Shown piece after piece: positions 31,853-40,132 of a stretch of 64,000 nt of DNA (position 1 is its first letter; each line of letters opens with the position of its first letter). The notes under the pieces were generated by a model. That model worked only from the letters and a program-made list of their open reading frames with translations, searched no databases and had not been told where the DNA came from. Made by a program: the position numbers and the translations under genes. Source of the stretch: Chryseobacterium foetidum (GTDB taxonomy: Bacteria > Bacteroidota > Bacteroidia > Flavobacteriales > Weeksellaceae); NCBI RefSeq assembly GCF_025457425.1, contig NZ_JAMXIA010000001.1, positions 2,976,001 through 3,040,000 on the forward strand, in the 5' to 3' direction.

Positions 31853-33448
31853 ATGGCAAAAGGAAAACAGACTCCACGTCAGAAGATGATCAACCTGATG
31901 TACTTGGTGTTCATCGCAATGATGGCCCTAAACATTGATGTTGAAATCATCAGATCATATTACGATTCTACAAGAGCTCTTAACGAAACCAGAAGCTTAA
32001 CGGAAGATAAAAACGAGAAGATTTTTGAAAAGACACTTGAAGCAAAAGCAATGCAGGTACCTGAGACTTATGCAGAACCTTTGAAGCAGTACCGTGTTCT
32101 TAAAACAAAGATCGATGAGTTGGTTAAATTCGCTGAAACTGTAAAGGTTGATCTTAAAAAGAAATCTGAATTTTTTGATACAGATCCGAAGACAGGTAAA
32201 ATCATGGATGTAAGTGAGAATTTCTCTGCACTGAACAACAATGAGGCTACCACTGAATTTTTCTTCAAGGAAGGTGATGAGAACTCTACATCGAAAGGTG
32301 CTGCAGATCTTAAAGCTAAAATGGATGATGTGAGAAATTATATCAATACTACCTTCGGGAAAAATCCTCAATTGGTTGATGTAGTAAACAGAGCGAACAA
32401 ATCTATTATTACAGATTATCCTCAGGGTAAATCTCCAAACGGAAAAACATGGTTCCAGAATAAATTTTATCACCAGCCGCTTATTGCAGCAATCTCGAAT
32501 TTAGAAATTATTCAGAATGATGCAAGAAATGTACAGTCTGATGCATTGGCAATGTTATTATCTGAAAAAGTTGATGCAACCATTAAATTTAATCAGTATG
32601 AAGCAATTGTTTCTGCACCTACAGACATCGTTGCTGGTGGTAAAGCTGAAGCTGTTGTAATGTTAGGATCTTATTCTAACAGTGATAAAATCAGAATCTC
32701 AGGCGTAAGCAGACAGGAAAATGGTAAGGGTTATTTACCGTTAAATACTGGAGGTATTGGTAAAAGAGAATTTTCAGGTGTAATTTCATTAACTGATTCT
32801 GAAGGTAAAGTAACAACACACCCTTTCAACCATACATATAATGTAATCGCTGGTCCGCAGGAAGTAAAACTTGAAAAAGGATTATTATTATCTGCTGATA
32901 AGATGAATGTAATGTATAGAGGTTTAGAAAACCCTGTATCTGGATCTATCTTAGGTGCTGATAATGCTAGACTTTCTTTAAGTGCATCTGCAGGGGCAAC
33001 AGTAAAAAGTACTGGACAAGGTAAATGGAATGTAACTCCTACAACAGGGACTGTAGTTAAACTTACACTTTCAGGTACTGAACCAAATGGAAAATCTGTT
33101 TCTCAGGTATTTGAGTATAGGATTAAAGGAATTCCTAAACCTCAAGGTCAAATAAGAGGTAAGAGCGTAAACTTTATGCCAGCTGCATCTATCGAGAATC
33201 AAATTGTCACTGCGGCATTGCCTGACTTTGATTTCCCGGTGTCATTTACAGTTAATAGTTTCATCTTGAAATTACCAGGCAGAGCAGGTACTTTGATTCA
33301 AGGGAATTCATTATCATCTGCTGCTGGTTTACTTAGAAACTTGAGATCTGGTGATGTTGTACAGATTTATGACATAAAAGTTACTGCAACAGGCTTAGGT
33401 AATCAGATTTTAAAAGAGCTGTCTCCAGTTACCATTAATGTTCAATAA
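31853..33448 (+). CDS. gldM: T9SS motor protein GldM
   Basis: GldM spans the periplasm from the GldL motor to the GldKN ring. The 531-residue protein has one N-terminal membrane helix (MINLMYLVFIAMMALNID, residues 12-29), a helical domain (LEAKAMQVPETYAEPLKQY) and several beta domains that dimerise in known structures. The C-terminal part (MLGSYSNSDKIRISGV, then ALPDFDFPVSFTVNSF) matches the GldM C-terminal domain. Its length is typical. Confidence 0.95.
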   Translation: MAKGKQTPRQKMINLMYLVFIAMMALNIDVEIIRSYYDSTRALNETRSLTEDKNEKIFEKTLEAKAMQVPETYAEPLKQYRVLKTKIDELVKFAETVKVDLKKKSEFFDTDPKTGKIMDVSENFSALNNNEATTEFFFKEGDENSTSKGAADLKAKMDDVRNYINTTFGKNPQLVDVVNRANKSIITDYPQGKSPNGKTWFQNKFYHQPLIAAISNLEIIQNDARNVQSDALAMLLSEKVDATIKFNQYEAIVSAPTDIVAGGKAEAVVMLGSYSNSDKIRISGVSRQENGKGYLPLNTGGIGKREFSGVISLTDSEGKVTTHPFNHTYNVIAGPQEVKLEKGLLLSADKMNVMYRGLENPVSGSILGADNARLSLSASAGATVKSTGQGKWNVTPTTGTVVKLTLSGTEPNGKSVSQVFEYRIKGIPKPQGQIRGKSVNFMPAASIENQIVTAALPDFDFPVSFTVNSFILKLPGRAGTLIQGNSLSSAAGLLRNLRSGDVVQIYDIKVTATGLGNQILKELSPVTINVQ

Positions 33449-33472
33449 GATTATAATTTGAAAAATCATATT

Positions 33473-34411
33473 ATGAAAAAATATATAAGCAGTCTTTTAG
33501 TTTTAGCCTCTGGGTTTGCTTTTTCTCAGACTATTCTAAATGCTTCATCTCCTGAAGAATTCAGACAGATGAGATCAGATAACATGAGAAAGGTAGGAGA
33601 TACTGTGATCAGTAATAAAGTTGCACCGTTAGAATATGGCTTTGTTGATGAGAAAGATATTCTTAAAAGCATGATGGTATGGGAAATTATCGATTTAAAT
33701 GATAAAATCAACCAGCCTTTCTACTATGATAATCCAAATGGTTTATTATCTAAGAATACAAGATCTTTATATCAGATTTTGCTTGATGCAGCTTTAAATG
33801 GTGAAATTGAAGAAGTTTATGATGATGAAAATTTTACTACAAAGTTATCTCCGGATGGAATAAAAGCTAAATTAGAAAGTGTAAGAATCGCAGAAGAGGC
33901 TATAGAAATTCTTAATAGTGGAAGAGCCCTTACTGAAGAAGAGAAGGTTAGATATACTGACTATATTAAAACAACTACTGATAAGGTAAAAGTTTTAAAA
34001 ATCATGGGTATGTGGTTTATCGACAGAAGAGATGGACAAATGAAGTACAGACCTTTAGGGATTGCTGCGATGGGTCCTGATCCTACTTCTCAAGGTAGAG
34101 TTGATGCTGAAGGTAAGTTAATGGAAGGAGCTAATGATCTTGTTGATTTATTTTGGATTTACTATCCTACAGCCAGAGATATTTTAGCAAATAATTACGT
34201 TTATAACAAGAAAAACTCTTCAGCAGATATTTCTTTTGACGATGTAATCAACGCAAGAAGATTCTCTTCTGTAATCTACAAATCTTCTACAGGAACAGGT
34301 GATGGAGTTATCGAAGAATATATCCCTAAAAATGCAGAAGAGCAGTTAGCTGAAAGCCAAAGAATCAAAGAACAGATTCTTCAAATGGAAAATGATATGT
34401 GGAATTATTAA
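33473..34411 (+). CDS. gldN: T9SS periplasmic ring protein GldN
   Basis: GldN (PorN) partners GldK in the ring. The 312-residue protein has a cleavable signal peptide (MKKYISSLLVLASGFAFSQ), then DEKDILKSMMVWEIIDLNDKINQPFYY and WFIDRRDGQMKYRPLGIAAMGPDP, both diagnostic. ATG 33473 was chosen; an in-frame TTG at 33458 would only add five residues before the signal peptide. It ends the operon, and a strong terminator follows. Confidence 0.95.
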   Translation: MKKYISSLLVLASGFAFSQTILNASSPEEFRQMRSDNMRKVGDTVISNKVAPLEYGFVDEKDILKSMMVWEIIDLNDKINQPFYYDNPNGLLSKNTRSLYQILLDAALNGEIEEVYDDENFTTKLSPDGIKAKLESVRIAEEAIEILNSGRALTEEEKVRYTDYIKTTTDKVKVLKIMGMWFIDRRDGQMKYRPLGIAAMGPDPTSQGRVDAEGKLMEGANDLVDLFWIYYPTARDILANNYVYNKKNSSADISFDDVINARRFSSVIYKSSTGTGDGVIEEYIPKNAEEQLAESQRIKEQILQMENDMWNY

Positions 34412-34432
34412 AAATCCACTTGATATTTATAA

Positions 34433-34463
34433 AAAACCTGAGTACTTTTACTCAGGTTTTTTT
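34433..34463 (+). terminator. Terminator of gldKLMN, abutting the next start codon
   Basis: AAAACCTGAGTA (34433-34444) and TACTCAGGTTTT (34449-34460) form a perfect 12-bp stem over CTTT, with seven T in all. The ATG of the next gene is three bases after the T-run. Confidence 0.92.
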
Positions 34464-34466
34464 ATT

Positions 34467-35504
34467 ATGAAAAATGTAGATTATATTATTGTCGGAGACG
34501 GTTACGCAGCACTTTTTTTTGCTCATCATTTAATTAAAGAGCAAAAGTCTTTTAAGATATTCTCAGAAGGCAGAAAAGGTGCATCCCAGGTCTCTGCAGG
34601 TATTATCAATCCTGTTGTTCTCAAAAAATTTACAACCTTTTGGAAAGCTCATGAACAAATCGATTATTTGACAAAAGTACTTTCAGAAATTGAAAAGTAC
34701 ACCGGCATAAACTATTTAATTAAACAGCCCATCCATCGTATCTTCCATGATGAAAATGAAAAAAACTTATGGCTTAAAAAAGCTGCTTCCGAAGAGTTAA
34801 GGAATTTTCTGAATACAGAGTTTTCTGAATTGGATGATGTGCGAAATCCATACGGAACAGGCAGTGTCAGCCAATCTGCGCGTCTGGATGTGGCTTCTTT
34901 TTTCAGCGATATGTTTTCTTATTTAGATTCAAAAAATTGTTTAGTCAAAGAGAAATTCGATTACATTCAGATCAGTCTTTCAGAAAATATTTATCAAGAA
35001 TTTAAGTTTAAAAATATACTTTTCTGCGAAGGAATGGGAGTTACAGAAAACCCTTTTTTCAAAGATATTCCGGTTATTCCAAACAAGGGTCATCATATTA
35101 AAGTTAAGCTTCAGAATGATTTAAAAACAAGTGTAACTATAAAAAAGAAACATTTTCTCTTTCCCTTAAAGAACGGACTTTATTTCTACGGCGGAACTTA
35201 CGACAGAGATCAGCTCCATTCTAAAATCGATGATTCTGCGGTAGAGCAACTTGTCAACAGCTTAGCCGAAATTTATCCATACGATTTCGAAGTTAAAGAC
35301 ATCAGTTTCGGCTTCAGACCCACTGTTAAAGACAGAAGACCAATTGCGGGAAGACATCACAATTATAAAGATTTTTACGTCTTCAACGGCCTAGGTGCAC
35401 GCGGGATCCTCAACGGATGTTATTTCTCAAAAAACCTCTACGATTTTATTGAGAAAGATATCCCGTTGCCTGAAGAAATTTCGCTTGAAAGATTTTTAGT
35501 TTGA
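34467..35504 (+). CDS. FAD-dependent oxidoreductase, DAO superfamily
   Basis: The 345-residue protein begins with the dinucleotide fold VDYIIVGDGYAALFFAHHL (GxGxxA variant of GxGxxG), followed by QVSAGIINPVV. It ends with a DAO-type C-terminus (SFGFRPTVKDRRPIAG, then FNGLGARGILNG). Members oxidise amino acids or amines; the substrate here cannot be told. ATG 34467 was chosen because an upstream in-frame ATG at 34392 would run through the gldN terminator and add no recognisable sequence. With a terminator ending three bases before its start codon, its expression may depend on read-through. Confidence 0.88.
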   Translation: MKNVDYIIVGDGYAALFFAHHLIKEQKSFKIFSEGRKGASQVSAGIINPVVLKKFTTFWKAHEQIDYLTKVLSEIEKYTGINYLIKQPIHRIFHDENEKNLWLKKAASEELRNFLNTEFSELDDVRNPYGTGSVSQSARLDVASFFSDMFSYLDSKNCLVKEKFDYIQISLSENIYQEFKFKNILFCEGMGVTENPFFKDIPVIPNKGHHIKVKLQNDLKTSVTIKKKHFLFPLKNGLYFYGGTYDRDQLHSKIDDSAVEQLVNSLAEIYPYDFEVKDISFGFRPTVKDRRPIAGRHHNYKDFYVFNGLGARGILNGCYFSKNLYDFIEKDIPLPEEISLERFLV

Positions 35505-35525
35505 AAAATTGTAAATAAAGCTCAA

Positions 35526-35903
35526 CTACTGCATTTGAGTTGTAGCCTGCTCAGCGCTTTTCTTTGATGTAAAAAGAACCATGTTGTAATTCTTTTTCAG
35601 AAAAGTAACTTCCTTGTTGTTTTCAGTAAACTGATATTCGTTATCAGACGTGGAGTAGGTGTTGCTCTCAAAATCTTTTTCAAGAACGTAGACACTTCCG
35701 TTGTACTTCACTGTTTTGGCTTTTTTCTCTTTGTGAGTTCCCACAGAAAGTTTTTCACCGAGCTGATCTGTGTAATCGTGAAAAACGATTTCCTCGTGTG
35801 CTTCAGTTTCCTGTTTCGGAATCTGGATATCCGGATCCTTTGATGGCGCTGTACAGCTGTATAAGACGACAGCTGTCATGATGATGAATAGTTTTGATGA
35901 CAT
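35526..35903 (-). CDS. Small hypothetical lipoprotein
   Basis: The 125-residue protein has a lipoprotein signal (MSSKLFIIMTAVVLYSC). The mature part is polar and beta-like, ending with NMVLFTSKKSAEQATTQMQ. I see no family motif. ATG 35903 makes the signal peptide compact; a longer frame from 35948 adds residues of no clear value. It is convergent with the FAD oxidoreductase and lies downstream of tRNA-Ser on the same strand. Confidence 0.78.
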   Translation of the reverse strand: MSSKLFIIMTAVVLYSCTAPSKDPDIQIPKQETEAHEEIVFHDYTDQLGEKLSVGTHKEKKAKTVKYNGSVYVLEKDFESNTYSTSDNEYQFTENNKEVTFLKKNYNMVLFTSKKSAEQATTQMQ

Positions 35904-36048
35904 ATTGTGTTTATTTTGTAGCTTTAGTGTGATGCAAAAATACAACATTTTATGCTAATAAATGTTAATTTTTATTAAAATAACGAATATTTTATAATAA
36001 AACTAAAATATTATGCGAATGTGATATTCAAACCTGGTGTATGGAAAC

Positions 36049-36076
36049 AAAAAAACCGCCTGTAAACAGACGGTTT
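36049..36076 (-). terminator. Terminator of tRNA-Ser
   Basis: On the minus strand AAACCGTCTG pairs with CAGGCGGTTT (one G-T pair) over TTTA and is followed by seven T. It begins four bases after the tRNA. Confidence 0.9.
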
Positions 36077-36079
36077 CAG

Positions 36080-36166
36080 CAGAGAGGAAGGGATTCGAAC
36101 CCTCGATACAGTTACCCGCATACTACCTTTCCAGGGTAGCTCCTTCAACCACTCGGACACCTCTCT
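36080..36166 (-). tRNA. tRNA-Ser(GGA)
   Basis: The 87-nt class II tRNA has acceptor AGAGAGG with CCTCTCT, a D-arm GTCCGAGTGGTTGAAGGAGC, anticodon loop CTGGAAA (GGA), a long variable arm and the T-loop GGTTCGAATCC. The discriminator base is G, as usual for serine tRNAs. CCA is not encoded. Confidence 0.95.
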
Positions 36167-36179
36167 AGTTTGAAGACTG

Positions 36180-36210
36180 CAAAAGTACAGCAAATTATTG
36201 AATTAACAAA
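36180..36210 (-). promoter_or_regulatory. Complete promoter of tRNA-Ser
   Basis: On the minus strand TTTG (complement of 36207-36210), a 19-bp spacer and TACTTTTG (complement of 36180-36187) match the -33/-7 consensus exactly. The mature tRNA begins 13 bases after the -7 element. Confidence 0.82.
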
Positions 36211-36213
36211 AGC

Positions 36214-37239
36214 TTAATTTCCCAATTCGCTGATTTCCCCACAAATATTTTCAGAAAAATTGTCTGCAAAGCTTCCTTCATACTTTGGATTGTTCAGCAA
36301 ATGCATCGCTTTGGTAATCGCAGCTTCCGCAGTCATGTCTTTTCCGCTGATGGCACCGATTTTTGCGAAAATATTGCTGTTCTCATATTTTCCGAAAGAA
36401 ATTCCGCCGGAAATACATTGGCTCACCACCACTATTTCCGTCCCGTTATTTCTGATCTGTTGCAACGTTTCAAAAGTCTTCGAGCTGCTGAAAATAGTTC
36501 CCGAACCAAAAACCTGCAGAATCAAAACCTTCATTTTCGGTATTTCCTTAAAATGATTCAGATTCATACCCGGAAAAATCCGCCAGAAAAGAATGTCCTC
36601 ACAAATATGATCGTCAACGTAAAACTCAGATTGTAAAGAATCTCTCCATAGATTATCCTTATCAATCTTCAAATGCACTCCGGACTGCCCAAGAATAGGG
36701 TAGTTCGGACTGGAATAGGCATCAAAAAATTCCGCAGAATATTTCAAAGTCCGGTTGCCTCTCAAAAGTTTATATTCAAAGTAAATTGCAACCTCCTGAA
36801 TTACCGCTTCATTGTTTTCATAAAGACTTGCGTAATAAAGGCTCGTCAGAAGATTTTCCTTCGCATCCGTTCTCAAATCACCAATGGGCAGCTGAGAGCC
36901 TGTTAAAATCACGGGTTTGGAAAGACCTTTCAGCATAAAACTCAATGCTGATGCAGTGTAAGACATCGTATCCGTTCCGTGGAGAACAAGAAAACCGTCG
37001 TACTGGTCGTAATTTTCAGAAATTAACTTCGCAATCATTCGCCATTCGTCAGGTCCCATATCAGAAGAATCGAGCGGTTGTTCAAACGGATGCACAAAAA
37101 CCTCGCACTCCATCAGCTTCATTTCGGGCATTTTCTCAAAAATATTTCCAAAATCAAACGCACGCAGACTTCCGGATTCGTAGTCCTTTTCCATCCCGAT
37201 TGTTCCGCCGGTGTAGATCAACAGTACTTTTCTTTTCAT
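36214..37239 (-). CDS. ansA: Type I L-asparaginase
   Basis: The enzyme hydrolyses asparagine to aspartate and ammonia. The 341-residue protein has both catalytic motifs: YTGGTIGM near residue 10 (first Thr) and VLHGTDTMSYTASALSFM near 83-100 (Thr-Asp pair and downstream Lys region). SQCISGGISFGKYE and the C-terminal MTAEAAITKAMHLL fit the type I cytoplasmic group. No signal peptide is present. It is a single gene with no coregulated neighbours. Confidence 0.93.
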   Translation of the reverse strand: MKRKVLLIYTGGTIGMEKDYESGSLRAFDFGNIFEKMPEMKLMECEVFVHPFEQPLDSSDMGPDEWRMIAKLISENYDQYDGFLVLHGTDTMSYTASALSFMLKGLSKPVILTGSQLPIGDLRTDAKENLLTSLYYASLYENNEAVIQEVAIYFEYKLLRGNRTLKYSAEFFDAYSSPNYPILGQSGVHLKIDKDNLWRDSLQSEFYVDDHICEDILFWRIFPGMNLNHFKEIPKMKVLILQVFGSGTIFSSSKTFETLQQIRNNGTEIVVVSQCISGGISFGKYENSNIFAKIGAISGKDMTAEAAITKAMHLLNNPKYEGSFADNFSENICGEISELGN

Positions 37240-37280
37240 AGATTCAAAAATACGTTTTTTTATAATATTATTTTCGTTTT

Positions 37281-37363
37281 GGGCGCCTGTATCCGTCTTC
37301 CGTTCCCGCTTTTTTGCTCGTCGTCCCTCCTCACAAAAAGAGCTCCACTCAAGCCGGGGCGCA
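37281..37363. repeat. Dispersed intergenic repeat, copy B
   Basis: GGGCGCCTGTATCCGTCTTC, then CGTTCCCGCTTTTTTGC, then CACAAAAAGAGCTCCACTC and CCGGGGCGC keep the block order of copy A at 21761-21880. It lies upstream of both the asparaginase and the TrmH-family gene, in a 236-bp gap. Confidence 0.6.
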
Positions 37364-37463
37364 GATTGTTTTGTTAATCAACAGTGTTTCAGTCATCACT
37401 TTCATTTTATTTTCCGCCTTATTTCAAACCTTTTGATCACTCGTTTTGCCTCAAAAAAATTAT

Positions 37464-37471
37464 TATTTTTG
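37464..37471 (+). promoter_or_regulatory. -7 element of the TrmH-family gene
   Basis: TATTTTTG followed by CC matches TAnnTTTG. The ATG at 37476 is only four bases beyond it, so the transcript may be leaderless. A TTTG lies 15 bp upstream, slightly closer than usual. Confidence 0.5.
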
Positions 37472-37475
37472 CCGG

Positions 37476-38135
37476 ATGAAAGACCAGCAGATTTACGATT
37501 ACCTCAAAAATTTCCTTACAGACGAAAGACTTTCCAAAATAGAACATTTTGCCCCGGAGAGTTCAGATTTTATACTTCCGGTGATTGAAGATATTTATCA
37601 GTTCAGAAATGCAGCAGCCATTGTGCGTTCCGTTGAAGCTTGTGGTTTTCATAAAGTGGTGGCATTACAGGAAGACAATAATTTCGAACCGAATTTGAGA
37701 GTCACAAAGGGTGCAGATACTTGGGTTGAAGTAGAAAGACTTCCCAGAAATATGGAGTCCTTCCAAAATATCAAAGACCGTGGCTACAAGATGGTTGCTG
37801 TTTCGTTAGAGAAAAATGCAAAATTTCTACCCGAATACGAAATTACCGAACCGATAGCTTTGGTCTTCGGAACCGAAATGCAGGGCGTAACTGAAGAAAT
37901 TCTTGATTTTGCCGACGAGACTTTAGCGATTCCAATGTACGGTTTTACGAGAAGTTTCAATGTTTCTGTTGCGGCTTCAATCTGTATGTATGAACTAAAA
38001 CAGAAACTGATCAAATCAGATATCGATTATAAATTAGACGAAGAAAAACTGCTGCAGATGAAAATCCGCTGGGCTGTAAATTCCATTAAAAGTGGACAGC
38101 AGATTTATGATAAGTTTTTGAGGGAAAATACATAA
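37476..38135 (+). CDS. TrmH-family RNA 2'-O-methyltransferase
   Basis: The 219-residue SPOUT enzyme has the three SPOUT motifs: NAAAIVRSVEACGFHKVVAL, ALVFGTEMQGVTEE and IPMYGFTRSFNVSVAASICMYEL, which forms the SAM knot. It resembles TrmH, which methylates G18 of tRNA, and its 219-residue length is closer to TrmH than to RlmB. ATG 37476 was chosen; the in-frame TTG at 37446 lies upstream of the -7 element. Confidence 0.88.
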   Translation: MKDQQIYDYLKNFLTDERLSKIEHFAPESSDFILPVIEDIYQFRNAAAIVRSVEACGFHKVVALQEDNNFEPNLRVTKGADTWVEVERLPRNMESFQNIKDRGYKMVAVSLEKNAKFLPEYEITEPIALVFGTEMQGVTEEILDFADETLAIPMYGFTRSFNVSVAASICMYELKQKLIKSDIDYKLDEEKLLQMKIRWAVNSIKSGQQIYDKFLRENT

Positions 38136-38144
38136 ATTCATTTG

Positions 38145-38804
38145 ATGAAAAATACAGTTGTGTTAATTGTCTTGATTTTGATTTTTTCATGTCAAAAAAA
38201 TGAAAAATCGATATCTCATTCACTTGAAATAGTACAGCATTCTCCGGTAATTGCAAAAGATAAAATAGTTAAACTGTCCGACGGGGAAATTTTGAAAATT
38301 CAGGAACAGGAAGAGAAAGAAAGATCTCAAATAGTGAGAAAATACACAGTTTCGAAAAAAGGAAATGGTTTTGAATACAAGGTTTTCTGTGAAGAACAGA
38401 AAAGTGGACTTATCAATTTTCCAAAAGTAGAGGTTTTAAAGAGTGGAAAATTATTTCAAAAGTTAGAGGCTGAAAAAGATTCAACGTTGGTTTTGCATGA
38501 TTATGAAGTGAGTTTTTCCTGTGATGAAGACTGGAATTTTGATGGTCATAAAGATTTTAAACTGATCAAGTGGGTAGGAATGGTTGACCAATCGTATTAC
38601 CTGTGGCTTTTTGATAAGAAATCCGGCAAATACGTATTTTCTCCTTCATTCGGTAAAATTATAAATCCGGTTTTAGTTAAAAAGAATAAAGAAATCACGT
38701 CCGGTTATCACGCTGGTCCTTCCACTTATTACTACTCAACGTATCAGTTTAAAAAAGGAAAGTTTGTAAAAACACATTTTAAAATTGAGGGTGAAGGCGA
38801 TTAA
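38145..38804 (+). CDS. XAC2610-like lipoprotein
   Basis: The 219-residue protein has a short lipoprotein signal (MKNTVVLIVLILIFSC). The C-terminal part has DEDWNFDGHKDFKLIKWVG, then a YYLWLFDKKSGKYVFS strand and a Tyr-rich TYYYSTYQF. This resembles the XAC2610-related group, whose members carry a DxNxDGxxD-type calcium loop. Its role is unknown. It lies nine bases after the TrmH-family gene and may share its transcript; its stop overlaps that of rsmE by four bases. Confidence 0.75.
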   Translation: MKNTVVLIVLILIFSCQKNEKSISHSLEIVQHSPVIAKDKIVKLSDGEILKIQEQEEKERSQIVRKYTVSKKGNGFEYKVFCEEQKSGLINFPKVEVLKSGKLFQKLEAEKDSTLVLHDYEVSFSCDEDWNFDGHKDFKLIKWVGMVDQSYYLWLFDKKSGKYVFSPSFGKIINPVLVKKNKEITSGYHAGPSTYYYSTYQFKKGKFVKTHFKIEGEGD

Positions 38805-39496
38805 AACATCTGATTGTAATTCCATGCCGCTACAAAAACTCCAGCAGTTTCTGTTCTCAATCTCTGATTGCCCAAAGAAACCGCTCTAATTTCCTTTTCA
38901 GCCAAAAATAAAATTTCCTTATCCGAAAAATCCCCTTCAGGACCAATCAGAAAAGTGTAATTCTCAAGTTTTGGAATTTCATTCAGATTGATTCTTTCTA
39001 GATTTTCGTTGCAATGTGCTACAAAAGTGGTTTCAGAATTTATATTTTTGAGAAAATCAGGAAGTTTAATTAAATCATTAATGACAGGAAAATGAAATCT
39101 TAAGCTTTGCTTTGAAGCCGCAACCGCCTGTTTTCTGATTTTATCAATGTTCAGATTTTTGCGCTCTGTTTTTTCTGTTTGAAGAATAGTAATTTCAGAA
39201 ATTCCCATTTCTACAGCTTTTTCAACGAAAAATTCAATACGGTCAATGTTTTTTGTCGGAGCAATTGCAATGTGAAGTTTTGGGTTAAAATCAGGAGTTT
39301 CAGTTTTAATTTCTACAACTTCGATTCCTGCTTTTTTTCCTTCAATAATCAATGTTCCGGAAGCCAGATTTCCCTTTCCGTCGGTTATGTGAATTTCTTC
39401 ACCACTTTTCATACGGAGAACTTTCACAATATGCTGTTGCTCTTCGTCGTTGATAATTGCTTTTCCGTTATTGATTTCGCCAAAAAAAAGTTTCAT
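38801..39496 (-). CDS. rsmE: 16S rRNA m3U1498 methyltransferase
   Basis: RsmE methylates U1498 in the decoding region of 16S rRNA. The 231-residue SPOUT protein has an N-terminal PUA-like part (QQHIVKVLRMKSGEEIHITDGKG), the central KNIDRIEFFVEKAVEMGIS and the SAM-knot segment FLIGPEGDFSDKEI followed by SLGNQRLRTETAG. All are diagnostic. It is convergent with the lipoprotein gene and shares four bases at the stop. Confidence 0.94.
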   Translation of the reverse strand: MKLFFGEINNGKAIINDEEQQHIVKVLRMKSGEEIHITDGKGNLASGTLIIEGKKAGIEVVEIKTETPDFNPKLHIAIAPTKNIDRIEFFVEKAVEMGISEITILQTEKTERKNLNIDKIRKQAVAASKQSLRFHFPVINDLIKLPDFLKNINSETTFVAHCNENLERINLNEIPKLENYTFLIGPEGDFSDKEILFLAEKEIRAVSLGNQRLRTETAGVFVAAWNYNQMF

Positions 39497-39570
39497 AAAT
39501 GATAAAAATTATAGTCTGCTTAAATTTTATTTAAAATGAATAATCTGCATTATCAAAAGTTGATTGAACG

Positions 39571-39594
39571 TTGTCAGACTGAGCCTGTCGAAGT
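39571..39594. repeat. Dispersed motif related to TGAGCCTGTCGAAG
   Basis: TTGTCAGACTGAGCCTGTCG followed by AAG is related to 40085-40110 and, more weakly, to 21783-21807. It lies in the 134-bp gap between rsmE and the small hypothetical gene. Confidence 0.45.
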
Positions 39595-39630
39595 TCCTTT
39601 CTGTAAACGGCTCCGTCAATTCTTTAATAT

Positions 39631-40041
39631 TTAAAAATAAATCTCATTCTCACTTACAAAAGCAACTCCTGTTTTCATTGTCGTGTAAACATCGCCTTCG
39701 CAGTCTCTGTAAGAACACATGTAAATTTCTTCCACCCAAAGAGTATTCATGAAAATTAAATTCAGATATTCATTTTTTCTCAAATTATTTTTGATGGAAA
39801 GATAATCACCTTCTTTCGGTTCATAATCAAAACTGAAAACATTCTCAGCATTGATTTTTTCAATAATTTCTTCCTTTACGTTCTGAATAAAACCGGTCTC
39901 TGAACTTATCATTTGAAAATCATCTTCATCAAATTCAGACGAAGCATCATTTTTTCCTGTAATGGTTTCCAAAACCCAGTAGTATTTTGAGTTCTTTTTA
40001 GATTGGGTTCCCAGTATTTTTTCTTCCAGTAATATTTTCAT
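39631..40041 (-). CDS. Hypothetical cytoplasmic protein, 136 aa
   Basis: I do not recognise this acidic 136-residue protein. There is no signal peptide. DFQMISSETGFIQNVKEEII and YDCEGDVYTT-like segments have no known motif. ATG 40041 is the only good start. It lies between tsaD and rsmE on the minus strand, with dispersed repeats on both sides. Codon use fits its neighbours, so it is probably real. Confidence 0.65.
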   Translation of the reverse strand: MKILLEEKILGTQSKKNSKYYWVLETITGKNDASSEFDEDDFQMISSETGFIQNVKEEIIEKINAENVFSFDYEPKEGDYLSIKNNLRKNEYLNLIFMNTLWVEEIYMCSYRDCEGDVYTTMKTGVAFVSENEIYF

Positions 40042-40084
40042 CTGTTAATGTTTAATTTAATTTTTTTTAGAAATTTTCCAGCCT

Positions 40085-40110
40085 TGTCATCCTGAGCCTG
40101 TCGAAGGATT
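40085..40110. repeat. Dispersed palindromic motif, best copy
   Basis: TGTCATCCTGAGCCTGTCGA followed by AGGATT contains ATCCT and AGGAT as inverted ends around GAGCCTGTCGA. Two related copies occur in this window. It lies in the 91-bp gap after tsaD. Confidence 0.55.
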
Positions 40111-40132
40111 CATTGAAGTAAGGAATTTTTCT

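Noticed and set aside
31997..32473. A 158-residue antisense ORF within gldM
   Set aside because: It lies wholly opposite gldM, is rich in Phe, Ile and Cys and has no start signal, so it is a shadow of the reading frame.
36011..36193. A 60-residue ORF on the minus strand
   Set aside because: It covers tRNA-Ser and its terminator and is produced by the tRNA sequence itself.
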